Below, one piece after another: positions 1 to 12,018 of a stretch of 64,000 nt of DNA (the stretch's first letter is position 1; each line of letters opens with the position of its first letter). This stretch comes from Cavia porcellus (taxonomy: Eukaryota; Chordata; Mammalia; Rodentia; Caviidae), in contig NW_026947486.1 of the NCBI RefSeq assembly GCF_034190915.1, positions 80,084,044 to 80,148,043 of the forward strand, written 5' to 3'. The notes under the pieces are model-generated. The model was not told the origin of the DNA. It did no database searches and saw nothing but the letters and a program-made list of their open reading frames with translations. A program made the translations under genes and the position numbers.

Positions 1-348
1 TGTGATCTCTCAACCTGAAAATATACAAGATTAGTGATTTGTTTCCTCAAGTCCTAATTCAGTCTTTCATGGAAAAAGTAAAGTTTCTTTCTAAAGAGTT
101 CTTGAATCATGGTTTGAAATTGTAAAATGTTATGTATTTGGAGATAGGATAACAACAGGTTTCTTGGAACTTCCAAAGAGGTCAGTATCCCCGCAAAAAT
201 TTAATAAATAGGCCACTAAGGACAACTGTGCTGAAGTTAACATACTTATATTTGAACATTATTTTATCAGAGAGAACTCTTAGAAATAATGCCTCAACAA
301 AAGGGTAATTTTTGTAACAGAAGAAAATCACACTTTAGTGAGGACTGT

Positions 349-660
349 TGTTATGATTTATGTCTAGATGTTTCTGCAAAGCCTCATGTACTTGTATAGT
401 TGGAGCTTTGGGGTGGTGATTGGATCATGGGGACTTACAGGTGTTACTGTTAGGAATGGGATCTGGAAGGAAGAGAGGTGAGTCACTAGGGGTGCAGCGT
501 AGAAGGGTTTATCTCTTTATCTCTTCTCCACTCCTCCTTTGACCCTCTCTCTCTGACACTCTGTCTCTCTCTGCCTTTGCAGCCTTCCCATGAGCAGCTC
601 TTCTTGACCATTTCCTTCTGCCGTGCCATCCTACTTTGGAAACAGCTGACTATGGACTGA
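349..660 (+). repeat. MaLR-type LTR fragment
   Basis: Starts TGTTATGATTTATGTCTAGA and carries the 'GATTGGATCATGGGGACTT' stretch typical of MaLR-class LTRs. It matches, in the opposite orientation, the LTR copies at 1266, 39896, 40671 and 57155. The 3' part is missing where another LTR-like repeat begins. Confidence 0.45.
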
Positions 661-1225
661 AAACTACATACTGGTATCCCCTCAATGATCTCTGTCTCCT
701 GGTATCCAAGCCCTTGTGTAATACCATCCCCTTGAGTGTAGACTAGATTTCGTCACTGGGTTCTGGTGGAATAGAATATGACCAAAGTAATTGTATGTCA
801 TTTCTCTTACCAGGTTACAAAAGATTGTGACTTCCATTCTGCTAATACTCTCACACGCTCCCTCTGATGAATCCTACTGACAAGTTGTGAGGGGCTCTAT
901 AGGAAGGCCCACATGGCAAAGAATCAAAAGAAGACCACCAGCTGCTGAGGAACTGAGACCTTAGTCCAATACACATAAAGACCTGAATCCTGACAGCCAC
1001 TATGTGCATGAACTCGGAAGCAGATCCTCCATGATAGTCTTCAGATGAGACTACATCCCCAACTAACAACTTGATTGTGGCCTAGTGACAAACTCTGAGC
1101 AGAAGATAGCTAAGCCATGTCCAAATTCCTGAAAATATATGTTTTAAGCTGCTGAATTTAGAAGGGTGTAATTTGTTAATTTGTTATGCACCTTGATAGC
1201 TAATTCATCTTCCAAGACATTATTA
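660..1225 (+). repeat. Second LTR-like repeat (MaLR/MLT-like)
   Basis: From the conserved start near GTAGACTAGA to GTAATTTGTTA...GATAGCTAATTC the text resembles mammalian MaLR/MLT-class LTRs, whose 3' ends carry 'GTAATTTGTTACGCAGCAATAG'-like sequence. The short minus-strand frame at 851-1069 is noise within it. Confidence 0.4.
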
Positions 1226-1265
1226 TTTATCTTCATAAATGTATTATTCTTACATATATCTGTGT

Positions 1266-1690
1266 CTTAGTTACTTTTCTTGTTGCTAGGGCAAAATACC
1301 CAACACCCAAATTAGGGGAGGAAATATTTCTTTAGCTCACAGTTTGTGGAGGTTTCAGTTCATAATTTGCTGGCTCCAAGGCAGGGTGGCTTATTGCAGA
1401 GGAGCAGCTGTTCATGGCCACAGAAGACACCAAAAGCAATAAGAGCAAAAGAGTAAAACAAGGCTTTTTCTTCCCTTTTTATCTTATCCAGACTTCTGGG
1501 ATTAGGGGAGTACTAATCCAGTCAGTGGATTGATCAGCAACCACCAACCCTTAATCCCAGCTCCCTTAATCCTAGCACTGAACCATAATCAGTCACACAC
1601 TCTAGATTCAGCTATTGCTGAAGAAAACCCACCCCACAGTGGATGCAGTGAGGTTTTGGGGGGCATCTAGACACAAACCATAGCAATCTT
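1266..1690 (-). repeat. MaLR-type LTR, antisense
   Basis: Begins TTAGTTACTTTTCTTGTTGC and ends in the ACACAAACCATAGCA terminal block. On the minus strand this reads TG...CA with a late polyadenylation-like region, as expected of an LTR. It is flanked by a ~90-bp direct repeat of unique-looking DNA (see findings). Confidence 0.5.
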
Positions 1691-1938
1691 TATAAAGACT
1701 TTACATGTATGTATATTGGTGGGGGTAATTTGTGAATTTGTTACGTACCATGATAACTAATTCACCTATGAGGTAACCATTATCTTAAATGTGTTATCAT
1801 TCTTATACATGTCTTGTACATGTCTTTGTATATACATTCACATACACACATTTGTATGAATAATCTTCATGCATGTGTGTATATAAAAATATATGGAATG
1901 TTTTTAAAATTCATATGGTGCTATGATAATATTTATAT

Positions 1939-1998
1939 CCTGAAACTAGCTTTTCTGTTATTCATTTTCCTGAAACTAGCTTTTCTGTCATTCATTTT
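1939..1998. repeat. Two-copy 30-bp tandem repeat
   Basis: Units 1939-1968 and 1969-1998 differ at one base (TTATTC versus TCATTC). Simple local duplication. Confidence 0.85.
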
Positions 1999-2559
1999 CC
2001 TGTTACCTCCACTCAGTCTTTTGCCTTCCAAGAGGTCTTTCTCTGTTTCAGCCACTATGAGTTTTAGTCTCTTTCTCAGCTCAGACCTTGATGTTCTGTT
2101 AAGTTTCCTGGCAAAAGTCCCAAGCTAGTGAATTAAGCCCACTCTTAGACTAAGCTTAGCTTCTACAAAAATCACACAGTATCATCTCAATCAAACTATA
2201 GTTGTAAGTTCTTCAATATTTCATAGATCCATATGCATGGGTCATCACTTTGATTTCCTTCAACAGTAGTGCTTCTATGTCAGTGTGTATCTCAAAGTTT
2301 AATGTTTATAGTAATTACATGTACACTTTGTTAAAATGTGATTTTGATTCACTTGGTCCACAAATGGCCTACATTTCTACAACACTTTTAGATATCACTG
2401 ATGCTCAATGGGCCATATGATTTAAAGTAAGATTTCAGAAGTTAAAAATCTATTTATTCACCAAAAATTGCTTTAATTTGACAATATATATTGGGCAGGA
2501 ATACAAGAACTTACAGCTATCCAGTGGTGGAATATGATACCTTTCTAAGAAAGTAAGGT

Positions 2560-4800
2560 AGGTTAAGAAACAAAACCAACACAAATAATATAAGGAAATA
2601 TTTTATTCAGTGATTTTTTACCTACAGCAAGCCAAAGGAAGACAATAATAAGAGTGGAAATTAATGGAATAAGTAATAGACAAAACAATAGAGAAAAATC
2701 AGTGAAGCCTAAATCTAGTTCTTTGAAAAGGTCCACAAAATTGTCAAATCTTTAGCAAGATGGAATAAGAAAAATATCTGGGATACTTAATATTAGAGTC
2801 AAAAATGAAAGAGGAAACATTACTACCAACATTATAGAAATAAAACATTTTAAAGGAATACTATGAACAACTGTAAGCCAATAAGTAGACAGATGAAATG
2901 GAAAAATTCCTAGAAAGATACAAACTACTAAAATGGATTCAAAGAGAAATGGCAAATATTGAAGTGGGTTATATAGGTTGAGCATCTGTAACCCCAAAAT
3001 CTAACATCTGAATGCTCTAAAATCTAAAACATTTTTAGCACTGACATAACACCACAAAGTGGAAGCTGCATACTATGAAATTTTGTTTCATAGTATACAC
3101 AAAATTGCTAAAAATATAAAATCTCTTCAGTGTATGTGTGTAAGATATATAAAAAATATAAATGGACTCATGTTTATCTTGGGTCACTTCTTCTAGACAT
3201 CTCATTAAGTACATGCAGATATTACAAAATCAAAAAAAAATCTGAAATCAAATTTTGGATAAGGAATGCTGAACCTATAATTAAAAATCATTAACTGCCC
3301 ATAATCAAAAGTCCAGGCCCAGATGATTTACTACTGAGTACTAACAAACATGAAGGAATTAACACTAATTCTTTATACACTTCATCTAAAATAGAAAAGG
3401 AAAAAGATGGAATACTTCTCAATGCGTGCTAGGAGGACAGGATTTCCTTGGTACCAAAAGCAAAGGCATCACTAGAAAACTACAGACTAATATACTTTAT
3501 AAATATGAATGCAAATAACCCAGGCATATAGGTTGGTTAAGCATCTGAAAATCAATATAATGTACCACTGCTGTAGAGTAAAAACAAAATCACACAGTAT
3601 CATCTCAATAGGTATAGAAAAAAAGCATTTATAAAGTGCAACACACACCTCCAACACACACACATACACAGTTAAAATGTGGAATGAACTAGGAATAAAA
3701 AGGAACTTCCTGAACTCATTAAATGGTGAAAGAATGGATGCTTTACCGTTAAGATTGGAAAGAAAACAAAGATGCCAGTGTCTCAACATTGTACTGGAAT
3801 TCTACCCAGGGCAATTAGGCAGGAAAAAGTCATCTGGACTCGGAATGAAAAAAAGAAAATCATTTCAATTTGCAGAGGAGATGATCATGTATGTAGAAAA
3901 CCTTAAGGAATCCACATCAAATTTGTATCTAATAAAACAAATTGATCACAATATAGGAGAATATAAGATCACTTTACAAGAGTCAATTGTATATATACTT
4001 GCAATGAAAAATCCAAAATGACTTTTCAAGAAACAATTCGATTAACAATAACTTCAAAATAATAAAACACTTAGGAATAAATTTAAGGAAAGGTATAAAA
4101 ATTTATACTTTGAAAAGGAAAAGACACTGTTGAAAGAAATTTAAAAGTTCTAAATAAATGCAGCACCCTGTGCTCATGGGTCAGAAAATTTAATATTGTT
4201 AAGCCAGGAATACCTCCTAAAATGACTTACAGATTCAATGCAATGTCTACAGGCTATCAAGCTAGATTTTCTTTAGAAATTGACAAGCTGATTCTAAGAT
4301 CGATATAGAATTGCAAGTGATCCAGAATAGCTGAAATAATCTTGAGAAGAAAGAACAAAGTAGGAGGATTCACATTTCCTAAATTCAATTTGTAATACAA
4401 AGCAATGGTAATCATGACAGTGTTGTACTGGCATAAGGATAGTCATACACACCAACGGGCTAGAATAACACCATATGTCTATGGTCAATTGCTTCATTTT
4501 ATTATGAGATCAGATATTTCTAAGTTTCCTGGGCTGTCCCCAAACTTGTTTTCCTCCTGTGTCAGTCTCATGAATAGCTAAGATTACAAACATACAACAA
4601 TGCCCACCATCGACTGATTTTTGACAGGAGTATCAAGACCATTCAGTGGGGGAAAGAACAGATAGTTCCAGGACAACTGTAGAGCCACATGTAAAAGGAC
4701 TAAATTGAACCATTCTCTACACTATGTTTAAAATTAACTCAAAATGGATCATAGACCTAAATAGAGTTGCTACAGCTATAAAATTCTTACAAAAAGCAGA
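2560..4800 (+). repeat. L1 fragment (ORF2-derived, decayed)
   Basis: Reads in L1 order on the + strand: 'GAAAAATTCCTAGAAAGATAC', 'GATTCAATGCAATGTCTACA', 'CAATGGTAATCATGACAGTG', 'AACTCAAAATGGATCATAGA'. Many frameshifts and stops; only short open frames survive (for example 3677-4021). Not functional. Confidence 0.75.
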
Positions 4801-4929
4801 GGAGTAAATGTTTATGACTTCAGATTCAGCAAAGAATTTTCTTTATACCACTAAAAGACTAAACACACATACACACACACAAAACTTGGTTTCATCAAAA
4901 TTAAAAGTTTTTGTGTTTCAAAAGAACCA

Positions 4930-5215
4930 TCTGCTTTAGTGATTTTTCTGTCACTGGTACAAAATCCTCAACACCTGCTACTTAAAGGAGAGGTTTATTT
5001 TGCTGGTTTCTACTGGTCTCTGTCCATGGCTCCAAGGAAGAAACAGCATGATTGAAGGGCATCATGGAGGACACCTGATCACCCCATGGCAACGAGGAAG
5101 CAGAGAAAGAGAAGGAACAAAAATCCACCCACATCACATGAACAATTTCTGAACACAAGACTTTTAGGGTACATTTTAGATTCAAGCCATAACCGTGCCA
5201 TAGCTGGACATGGCT
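4930..5215 (-). repeat. MaLR-type LTR, antisense, inserted in L1
   Basis: Degenerate copy of the LTR at 1266 (TCACTGGTACAAAATCCTCA, AGGAGAGGTTTATTTTGCTGG, ending CAAGCCATAACC). It separates two portions of the same + strand L1, and a short B1-like piece (5216-5246) follows it. Confidence 0.45.
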
Positions 5216-5246
5216 AAACATGTCTGTAATCCCAGCATGTTGGGAG

Positions 5247-5690
5247 GTGTGTTTATAGCAGCATTATTCATAACAACCAAAATGTGGAAACAATCCAAAT
5301 GTCCATCTACTGATGAATGTATGAACAAAATGTGGCATATTCATACCATGGAATATTATTTTGCCATAAAATGAATAAATTACTGATACATGCCAAAACA
5401 TAGATGACTATTATGTTTCCAGATGTCAATTATAAAGACCTCATCTTATATGATTATATTTATTTGAAATTTCCAGAATAGGGATAGCTAAAATTACAGA
5501 AAGTAGATGAGTAATTGCTGAGGGGAATTGAGAGGTGATGGCTAAAAGGCAGGTAATTTCCTTTTGAGATGACGAAAATGTTACAATCTTTTTGATAGCT
5601 ACATCATGCGAATATGCTAATGTATTTGTGAATTGTATACTTAAATGAGTGAGTTGTGTATGAATTATAGCTCAATAAAGCTGTTTAAAA
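5247..5690 (+). repeat. L1 3' end
   Basis: Continues the L1 with the typical block 'AGCATTATTCATAACAACCA' through to an AATAAAGCTGTTTAAAA end. Together with 2560-4800 it forms one old element broken by an LTR insertion. Confidence 0.7.
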
Positions 5691-5839
5691 ACTAAGCTGG
5701 AGCATTCATAGAACTCATCTTGTTTCCAATCTCTCCGGAGTCACCGCCATTTGTTGTCTGTATTTTAGAGTCTTCAATACTCTTGCTTCAAGTTGTCTAT
5801 ATTTTATTTTATTTTGTTTATTCCTTAGCCTTCCCCATT

Positions 5840-5985
5840 GGGGAAGTAAGCTTCCCCATTTTTTTCAGTTGAGACTGAGGGAGGCTTGAGTCCAAATGTA
5901 GTTAACTGATTTGCCAAACTTCTCAGTAGTTAGTGACAGAGTTAGGACTATAACCAAAATTTCCTTATTTCTAATCCAAAGTTGA
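5840..5985 (-). repeat. MIR relic
   Basis: Contains the antisense MIR core (GTTAACTGATTTGCCAAACT, AGTGACAGAGTTAGGACT). Confidence 0.4.
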
Positions 5986-6289
5986 AATAAAATGACTTCT
6001 TGTCTGTCCAGCTTCTAGAGCAACATGATAGCAGGTTAATTTATCAGTCTTAAACAAAGAAAATGTGTTTGAGAATCCCCAAAAAGATCAGAACAATTTT
6101 CTGTCTTCCTCTCAATCAGCAAATATTTACGGCATGCCAATATGCAGTGCCTTTTTGGCAGTCATTCTTGGGGAGAGAAAAGAGTGCCACTGTCTCTAAC
6201 AACAAGGGGCTCATCATCTTTTGAGGAGGAAAAAACCATGAAATATCTCTGACTCAAGCATGTTTACCTGTAATAGAACAACTTGCTCG

Positions 6290-6355
6290 AAGGGCTGGGG
6301 TTATGGCTCAGCAGCACAGTGCCAGCCTGGCAAGAGCAAAACAAAACAAAAACAA
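6290..6355 (+). repeat. ID-type SINE (tRNA-like head)
   Basis: GGGCTGGGGTTATGGCTCAGC followed by GCCTGGCAAG and an AAAACAAAAC-type tail: the A-box side of the rodent ID family. Confidence 0.55.
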
Positions 6356-6424
6356 CCATGACTTGCTCAGCTTTGCAGCAAAGAGTCAGGAGCAGTCAGA
6401 GTGGGCTTTGCTCACAAAAGCTCC

Positions 6425-6830
6425 TCTTATGTTTTGGATCCAGAATATCCACCCAAAAGCCTCATGTGCTCAGAGGTACAACTTTTGGAAAGTGATTGGG
6501 TCATGGGACATTACGTGCATCAGTAGACTCACCCAGTAATGAGTTCAGTAGTCAGAATGTGCTGTTAGGAGTGGGGCCTGGTTGGAAGAGGTAGGTCATT
6601 GGGGACACAACCTGGATGGGTATATTCTTGTCCCTAGTTCTTGCCTTGCTTTCTGCTTCCTAACCACCATGATATAAGCAGCTCTCTCCCACCATGCTGT
6701 TCCTCCCTTGGAGCCCACCAACCATGCGACAAGAAAGTAACAGATTTCTGAACAGGGAGGTGGTAGGGCTTCACAATTTAAGCAGCACCTTGCAGAGATG
6801 GGAGTATTTGCTTGCAGGCTATTCATTAGA
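6425..6830 (+). repeat. MaLR-type LTR, sense
   Basis: TATGTTTTGGATCCAGAATA, CTCATGTG and GTGATTGGGTCATGGGACAT match the same LTR class as 349-660. The minus-strand open frame at 6596-6826 lies inside it. Confidence 0.5.
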
Positions 6831-8799
6831 CACTAGGTAGAATGGAAGATGAGAGTGACTTGAAGCTCCAGCGTTCGAAGTCATAATATGTGGATGCCAA
6901 AAACTCAGATAAAGTACTTCTGGAATGACTGCTGCTTAATAGTCAATGGGAAAATAGGACATGAGTTCCTTAAAGGGAATTTACACATAGAGATCTAAAA
7001 ACGTACTGTATTTTCTAGAGAAGTGAACAGGGGTTGTCGAGGTGGAAAGTCAGAATTCTGATTGGATATTTCCCATCTGTGAGACTTTGTATAAATCACT
7101 TAGCGTTCCTCAACCTGCATTACTCAACTTGAATGAAATGAAAACACTCAAGTTATTTTCACAGAGTGAACTGAGATCATCCATTCAGATCAACATCTGA
7201 TCCATGTTATCGCAAGTGTCTCTTGAACCCAACATATCTTCATTATTTTTTTTCTCAGTTACATCCTCTTTATTTCACTCTTCACATTGCAGCCATAGAA
7301 ACCTTTCTCAAAGACAAGCTCAGTCAAGGAATAATAAATATAAAATAGCAGGATACATTATAGTAACCTACTTTGATTTCCTATTAACTTGATTTGAAGC
7401 CCTGTATTGCTCTCACCATCTTGCTTTGACTGATTTTCCCCTATTCTGCTTTGCTTGATAGTACCAAGTTCGAAAGTATAGGCATAACTGTGAAAACAAT
7501 AACAATCATTATGGCGCCCATTCCAGTTGACTATTATCTTCTTTTAAAGTCCTGTAATGTCTCCAATGCTTTGATTTCATTCTTTACTGTTTTGTTTAAT
7601 TTTATTATAACTGGCAAATCTTCTTAAAATAGCAAGAGGACGTATGGTAACCATTGTTGATCACTTTGTATTTTGTTTTTACACTATCTATTATGTGCAT
7701 CCTTTTGATTTGACTGACTCTGTTCTGATATGTCGCATTTGATTTTACTCTCTTCAAAAAAAGTAATAATAACTGTGGGAGTAATAAAACCCAAAAATGT
7801 GTAATTGTCATTGTACAAAAGAAAAGAAAAGAAAGTGCTCTAAAGGTTATAACTGCATATATGTTTAAGTGTATAAGATAGATAATCATATTACTGAGTT
7901 TTTTTGGATCATTGAACAAAAGTGTTTGCACTCTCACTGTTTGAAAGTCCACTTTATATGCTTCAATTTTGTAACTTGAACAACTATTTCTAAGATGAGA
8001 ATATGTAATCTATTAACTAGTGATTTCTTGCTGTTTATTTTTAAAATTTTGTATTACTTGTACCCTTTTTCTGTTTTTTTCTTTTTCTCCGTAAATAAAA
8101 ATAAAACAAGCTCAGTCACATTGCTCATCTATTGTAAACCCTTAAGTATCTCATTATTTCAGAGCAAAAAATTTTAACTCCTTATCCTTGTTCACAAGCT
8201 CTTCATGATCTGAAAGCTGCTAGACTCTCTAGGCTCATTCTATATCATTCTTCCTTCTGAAATTTTAGTTTCCAGCCATAATAAACTAATAGGTGTTTCC
8301 CAACAAGACAGCCTCTCTCACCTCCTTCGTACTAGTTTCTTGCTCTACTGAGAATGCTCAGGCCTTCTGAGCTCTCTTTTTGCTGCCACTAACTTGTAAT
8401 TCTGCAGTGTTCTGTGATTATTCACCTGCTAGGTCCTCCCCCGGTGTCAACTGCTCTTTCTTCATGTCTCCACCCTGGCCAGCTCCCTGTGCTTCTGTCT
8501 TCTTTGTACTTATCAGCCTGATTGAAACTGCCTTTTTCCTTTTTCCTTCCTCCTACTCAGTTCTGCAGGACTTTGTCTTACTCATCCTTATGGCCTCAGT
8601 GGAGCCTGCTGAATTAATGATGAATGTCTAAATGCTTTGTAAACTGCAATTTGCTATGCAAGTGTTAAGTATTATGTAATATTATTGTGTTAGGATTGGT
8701 TACTTAGTAATGGCTGGCCTACTCACCCATTTGATAATAAATAATATCATATTTCAGTTACATCATTCTGGTTCCTTCCTAAGCAGATACTAAATAAAG
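6831..8799. other. Upstream intergenic stretch without recognised gene
   Basis: AT-rich, mostly unique-looking sequence. The open frames at 7605-7952 (-) and 8380-8631 (+) have no domain, no splice context and ordinary length for random AT-rich DNA. Probably old, unrecognisable repeats. Confidence 0.5.
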
Positions 8800-9040
8800 G
8801 TTTCTACTCATGAGCTCTTAAACTGGACTACACTCTGAGGTAACATTTTACATGATGATCTCATTAACTCATGATCATAGCAATCTTATAAACTCAGAAC
8901 TCTTATAAAATAATCTCTATTTTTCAGATGAGAAAACTATGGTGGACTAGAAGTTAAGCAGCTTTCCCAGTGTCACATAGCCAGATATTCAATCCAGGTA
9001 TTTTGAGTTTAAAACCAAAGTGCTGCTAAAGTCTTCAGAT
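8800..9040 (-). repeat. MIR SINE relic
   Basis: Follows the antisense MIR consensus: TCATTAACTCATGATCATAG, TTTTTCAGATGAGAAAACTA, AGCTTTCCCAGTGTCACATA. Confidence 0.6.
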
Positions 9041-9125
9041 AAGGACACAGTCAAGAAGGTGAGAGGGCAATCCACAAAATGGGAGAAAAAAATCTGCCGA
9101 TTACATATCCAATAAGGAAATAAAT

Positions 9126-9215
9126 AGATGGTGGATAGTACATATATAGATGATAGATAAGATGATAGATAGATAGATAGATAGATAGGTAGATAATGAG
9201 AGAGAGACACACAGA
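9126..9215. repeat. GATA/GATG-rich and GA-rich microsatellite
   Basis: Interrupted (GATA)n from about 9150 to 9193 followed by GAGAGA/CACA runs. Confidence 0.85.
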
Positions 9216-9582
9216 GAGAGACAGAGCACCAAAAATGTGTTTACACTACAGGAAAAAAATACTACTATGTTTTTTGAATGGATGATGTTACCCTTGCATG
9301 GAGCCCCTAGAGGATGTTATATATCACAGAAAACCCACTACACTGTGGGCCCGTGGAGAAGAAACTGATAATGCATGTGCAGCAATCTTAGTGGCTAGGG
9401 TTACCTAAGCAGGTCACTGTGCTAATAATAAATGTCTGGTAGCTAATGGCTACCTTTTGAGCATCTCTTGTGAGTAGAGACCAAAGGTAACTTGTGTTAA
9501 TCTCATGATGTCGCAATACATTTAGTATTAAAATATTTATACAAGTTTTTCTTTTCCTAAAGTGTGTGTACATTTTGCGTTT

Positions 9583-9612
9583 TATATATGTATATATATA
9601 TATATATATATT
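9583..9612. repeat. (TA)n microsatellite
   Basis: Alternating TATATA run starting within TTTTATATATGTATATATAT. Confidence 0.85.
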
Positions 9613-9649
9613 TCAGAATTACATTACACAGAACATATAGTGAACTCTT

Positions 9650-9970
9650 AAAATTTAACATTGAAAAACCTATGATTTTAAAATGGACACCAGACTTGAA
9701 TAGCTATTTTTCCAAATATGATATACAAATGGCCAAAACAACATGAAAATATGCTCAATATACTGATCACTAGGAAAATGCAAATCAAATCCACAATGAA
9801 ATAATCACTTCAAAAGAATTAGCGTGGCCGCTATCAACAGAAAGGAACAGAAGATAACAAGTGTTGGCAAGGATATGAGAAACTGGAATGCTTTGTGCAT
9901 TGCAGGTGGGAATGTAAAATGGTGCAGCTGCTGTAAATCCTATAGAGATTTCTTCAAAAAGCAGAATTAC
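9650..9970 (+). repeat. L1 fragment, 5' part of a split element
   Basis: L1 3'-region signature on the + strand: AATGGCCAAAACAACATGAA, GGAAAATGCAAATCAAATCC, GTGTTGGCAAGGATATGAGA, GTGGGAATGTAAAATGGTGC. It continues at 10396. Confidence 0.7.
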
Positions 9971-10395
9971 TGTTAAATTGTAATTGGCAGGGCAAAATAA
10001 AACTTTAAAAGCTAGATTTTTTTAAAGACAAGTGGTTTCTCTAAACTTCCTCAGGCCTAGGAGGAAAACCTTCACCCCTCCTCAGGGCAGAGGAAGGGAC
10101 ACAAGGTGCAGATCCTGGTCCCAGGAGGTCAAAGTTCAGTTTTCTTTCCACAGAGAAGGGAGGGAGGGAGGAAAAAAAAGGATGGGAGGAATGAAGAATC
10201 CTGGAGCTGTCCACTGTCTCCTTGTAGTCTTTCTTGCCTCTCTTCCTTACTGTAAAAGGTCCTTGCACAGATTTGTGACTATGTTAGGCCCCTCTTTCTC
10301 CTTGTAATTATCTTTTAATAAAATTTTTTCCTTTATATGGTTTTTGTGGTTTGTTTGGAGGGTAACAAGCAAACATATGAGTAGCTAGTAATAGT
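9971..10395 (+). repeat. Insertion splitting the L1 (possible LTR)
   Basis: About 420 bp with no L1 character interrupts an otherwise collinear L1. It is purine-rich in the middle (10155-10190) and has TTTTAATAAAATTTTTTCC near its 3' end, consistent with the polyadenylation signal of an LTR. No clear target-site duplication could be read. The short frames on both strands (10032-10307, 10041-10268) are not convincing genes. Confidence 0.35.
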
Positions 10396-10885
10396 AACAC
10401 ATGATCCAGCAATTTTGCTTCTGGGTATATATCTCAATTGAAATAGGGCCTCTAAGAAACTTTTGTGTATACTCATGTTTATAGTGGCACTATTCACAAC
10501 AGACAAATGGTAAAACAACTGAAGCATTCATTAATGGATGAATAGATAAAAAACAAATGTGGGATAGCTATACAATAGAATAACACTAAGTCTTAAAAAG
10601 TAAAGGAAATTCTGACATAACAGAACATGAATGACTCTTGAGGACTATGCTAAAAGAAATAAGCCAGTTATCAGAGTGGTAGTTGCCAGGGACTTGGGGA
10701 AAAGGGAAATTGGGAAGTGCATATAGTATTTTGGTTTTGCAAGGTGAAAAAAGTTCTAGAGATGGATGGGGTGATGGTTGTACAACAATGTGAATGTACT
10801 TAATGCCACTGAGTCAGGTACCTAAAAGGGGTTAAAATGAAAAATTTAATAATGTACATCTTAACACAATTTAAAATACCCAAGC
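10396..10885 (+). repeat. L1 3' end, second part
   Basis: Resumes with ATGATCCAGCAATTTTGCTT and runs through GGTAGTTGCCAGGGACTTGG and GATGGTTGTACAACAATGTG to an A-rich end. Confidence 0.75.
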
Positions 10886-12018
10886 CCTGACTCTAACCAT
10901 TTCCTAGTACTGCCTAAGTCTTAGAAGATTCACTCCCGATGAATATTTGAACCTGGATTTTATTTCTTTTTTCCTCCTAATACCAGACAGAGTCTGTCAG
11001 GGTCTGTAGAACTTTCACTTCGGGCAGTGCCCCTGAAGAGGAGAGTGCTCAGCCTCACACCCCCAGCTCACTCTCCTCCTGGGAAAAAAATGCTTATTCT
11101 GAGGCAGTCAGCACATAGTTCACTTATAACAATTGGCAGAGGGCTTTGGATCCCTTCTGTTCCCAGGAATCACATCAGGAATAACTACACTGTGCTGTTT
11201 CCATCACTGGTAACTAATCTGAACAGTGATGCTGGGCATGCTTATTAGTAGGAGAACAGACATAAAGAGAGAGGGAAGTATCTTGGGCTGAGTCACACAG
11301 CAAAGTTAGAGCTAACCTCGCCCTGGGCTCTGTCCCACTGGCAACTCTGGAGTTGCTCCTTTCTGTACTTTGGGCAACAGACTCCCTGGCTAACCAAGCA
11401 AGTCTAACTTGTCTTGCAGAGAAATGAAGCAAATCTTCCTTGGGATGATATTTTGTGATCTTTTTGTTTCTAATGGTTGCCAGAAGCCCAGTTTCCTCTA
11501 GTTGCTGAATGATCTTGATTGTATCATTGAAAGACTCTGGACCCTCCATTTGCCCATTAGCAAAATGTGAAGAGGGCTTATTGATATCCCTTTCCTCAGG
11601 GAAACTGAGGATGAGGTAGGGAGAGAAGGACTGGGGTTTAGTGCTTGTTGTAGTCAGGGATTGCAAGGAGAACAAGACTCTACAGGACACATAATTTAGA
11701 ATGTTATTTATAGTGGTCACCTAAGAAGTCAAATACAAAGAGTTCAGGAAATCTGTTCACACACTGAAGACTCCAAAATATCCAGCCGAGCGCCTGGATC
11801 CCACAGCAATAACCTGCATGAGTTCAGCTGAAAACCTAGAGCCCATGACAGTGCCTCCCATGAGCCCAACTGGAGGCCTATAGTCCATAACAATGACTCA
11901 TGCAAGTCTGTTTTATGGATCTACACTGCAAAGGCCCAAAAGTCAGCAGTGGAAGCTAGAAAGTCTGTGCCAGCAGGACGAAGGATCTGTGCCAGTAGGT
12001 TGAGGGTTTTGCACTGGA
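10886..12018. other. Intergenic stretch, no supported gene
   Basis: A minus-strand frame of 168 codons (11214-11720) has no recognisable domain, and part of it reads across MIR-like text (about 11490-11580, TTTGCCCATTAGCAAAATGT). No splice or promoter signals support it. Confidence 0.45.

Noticed and set aside
3677..4021. 114-codon plus-strand frame
   Set aside because: Residual piece of a decayed L1 with frame breaks on both sides.
6290..6355. tRNA-like boxes in ID-type SINEs (also 31997, 32643, 38600, 40264, 57567)
   Set aside because: Followed by A-rich tails and present as dispersed copies; these are SINEs, not tRNA genes.
9150..9193. CRISPR-like regular spacing of GATA units
   Set aside because: Simple tetranucleotide microsatellite without spacers, in a mammalian genome.
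11214..11720. Minus-strand 168-codon frame
   Set aside because: No recognisable domain, low-quality start, and part overlaps MIR-like text.
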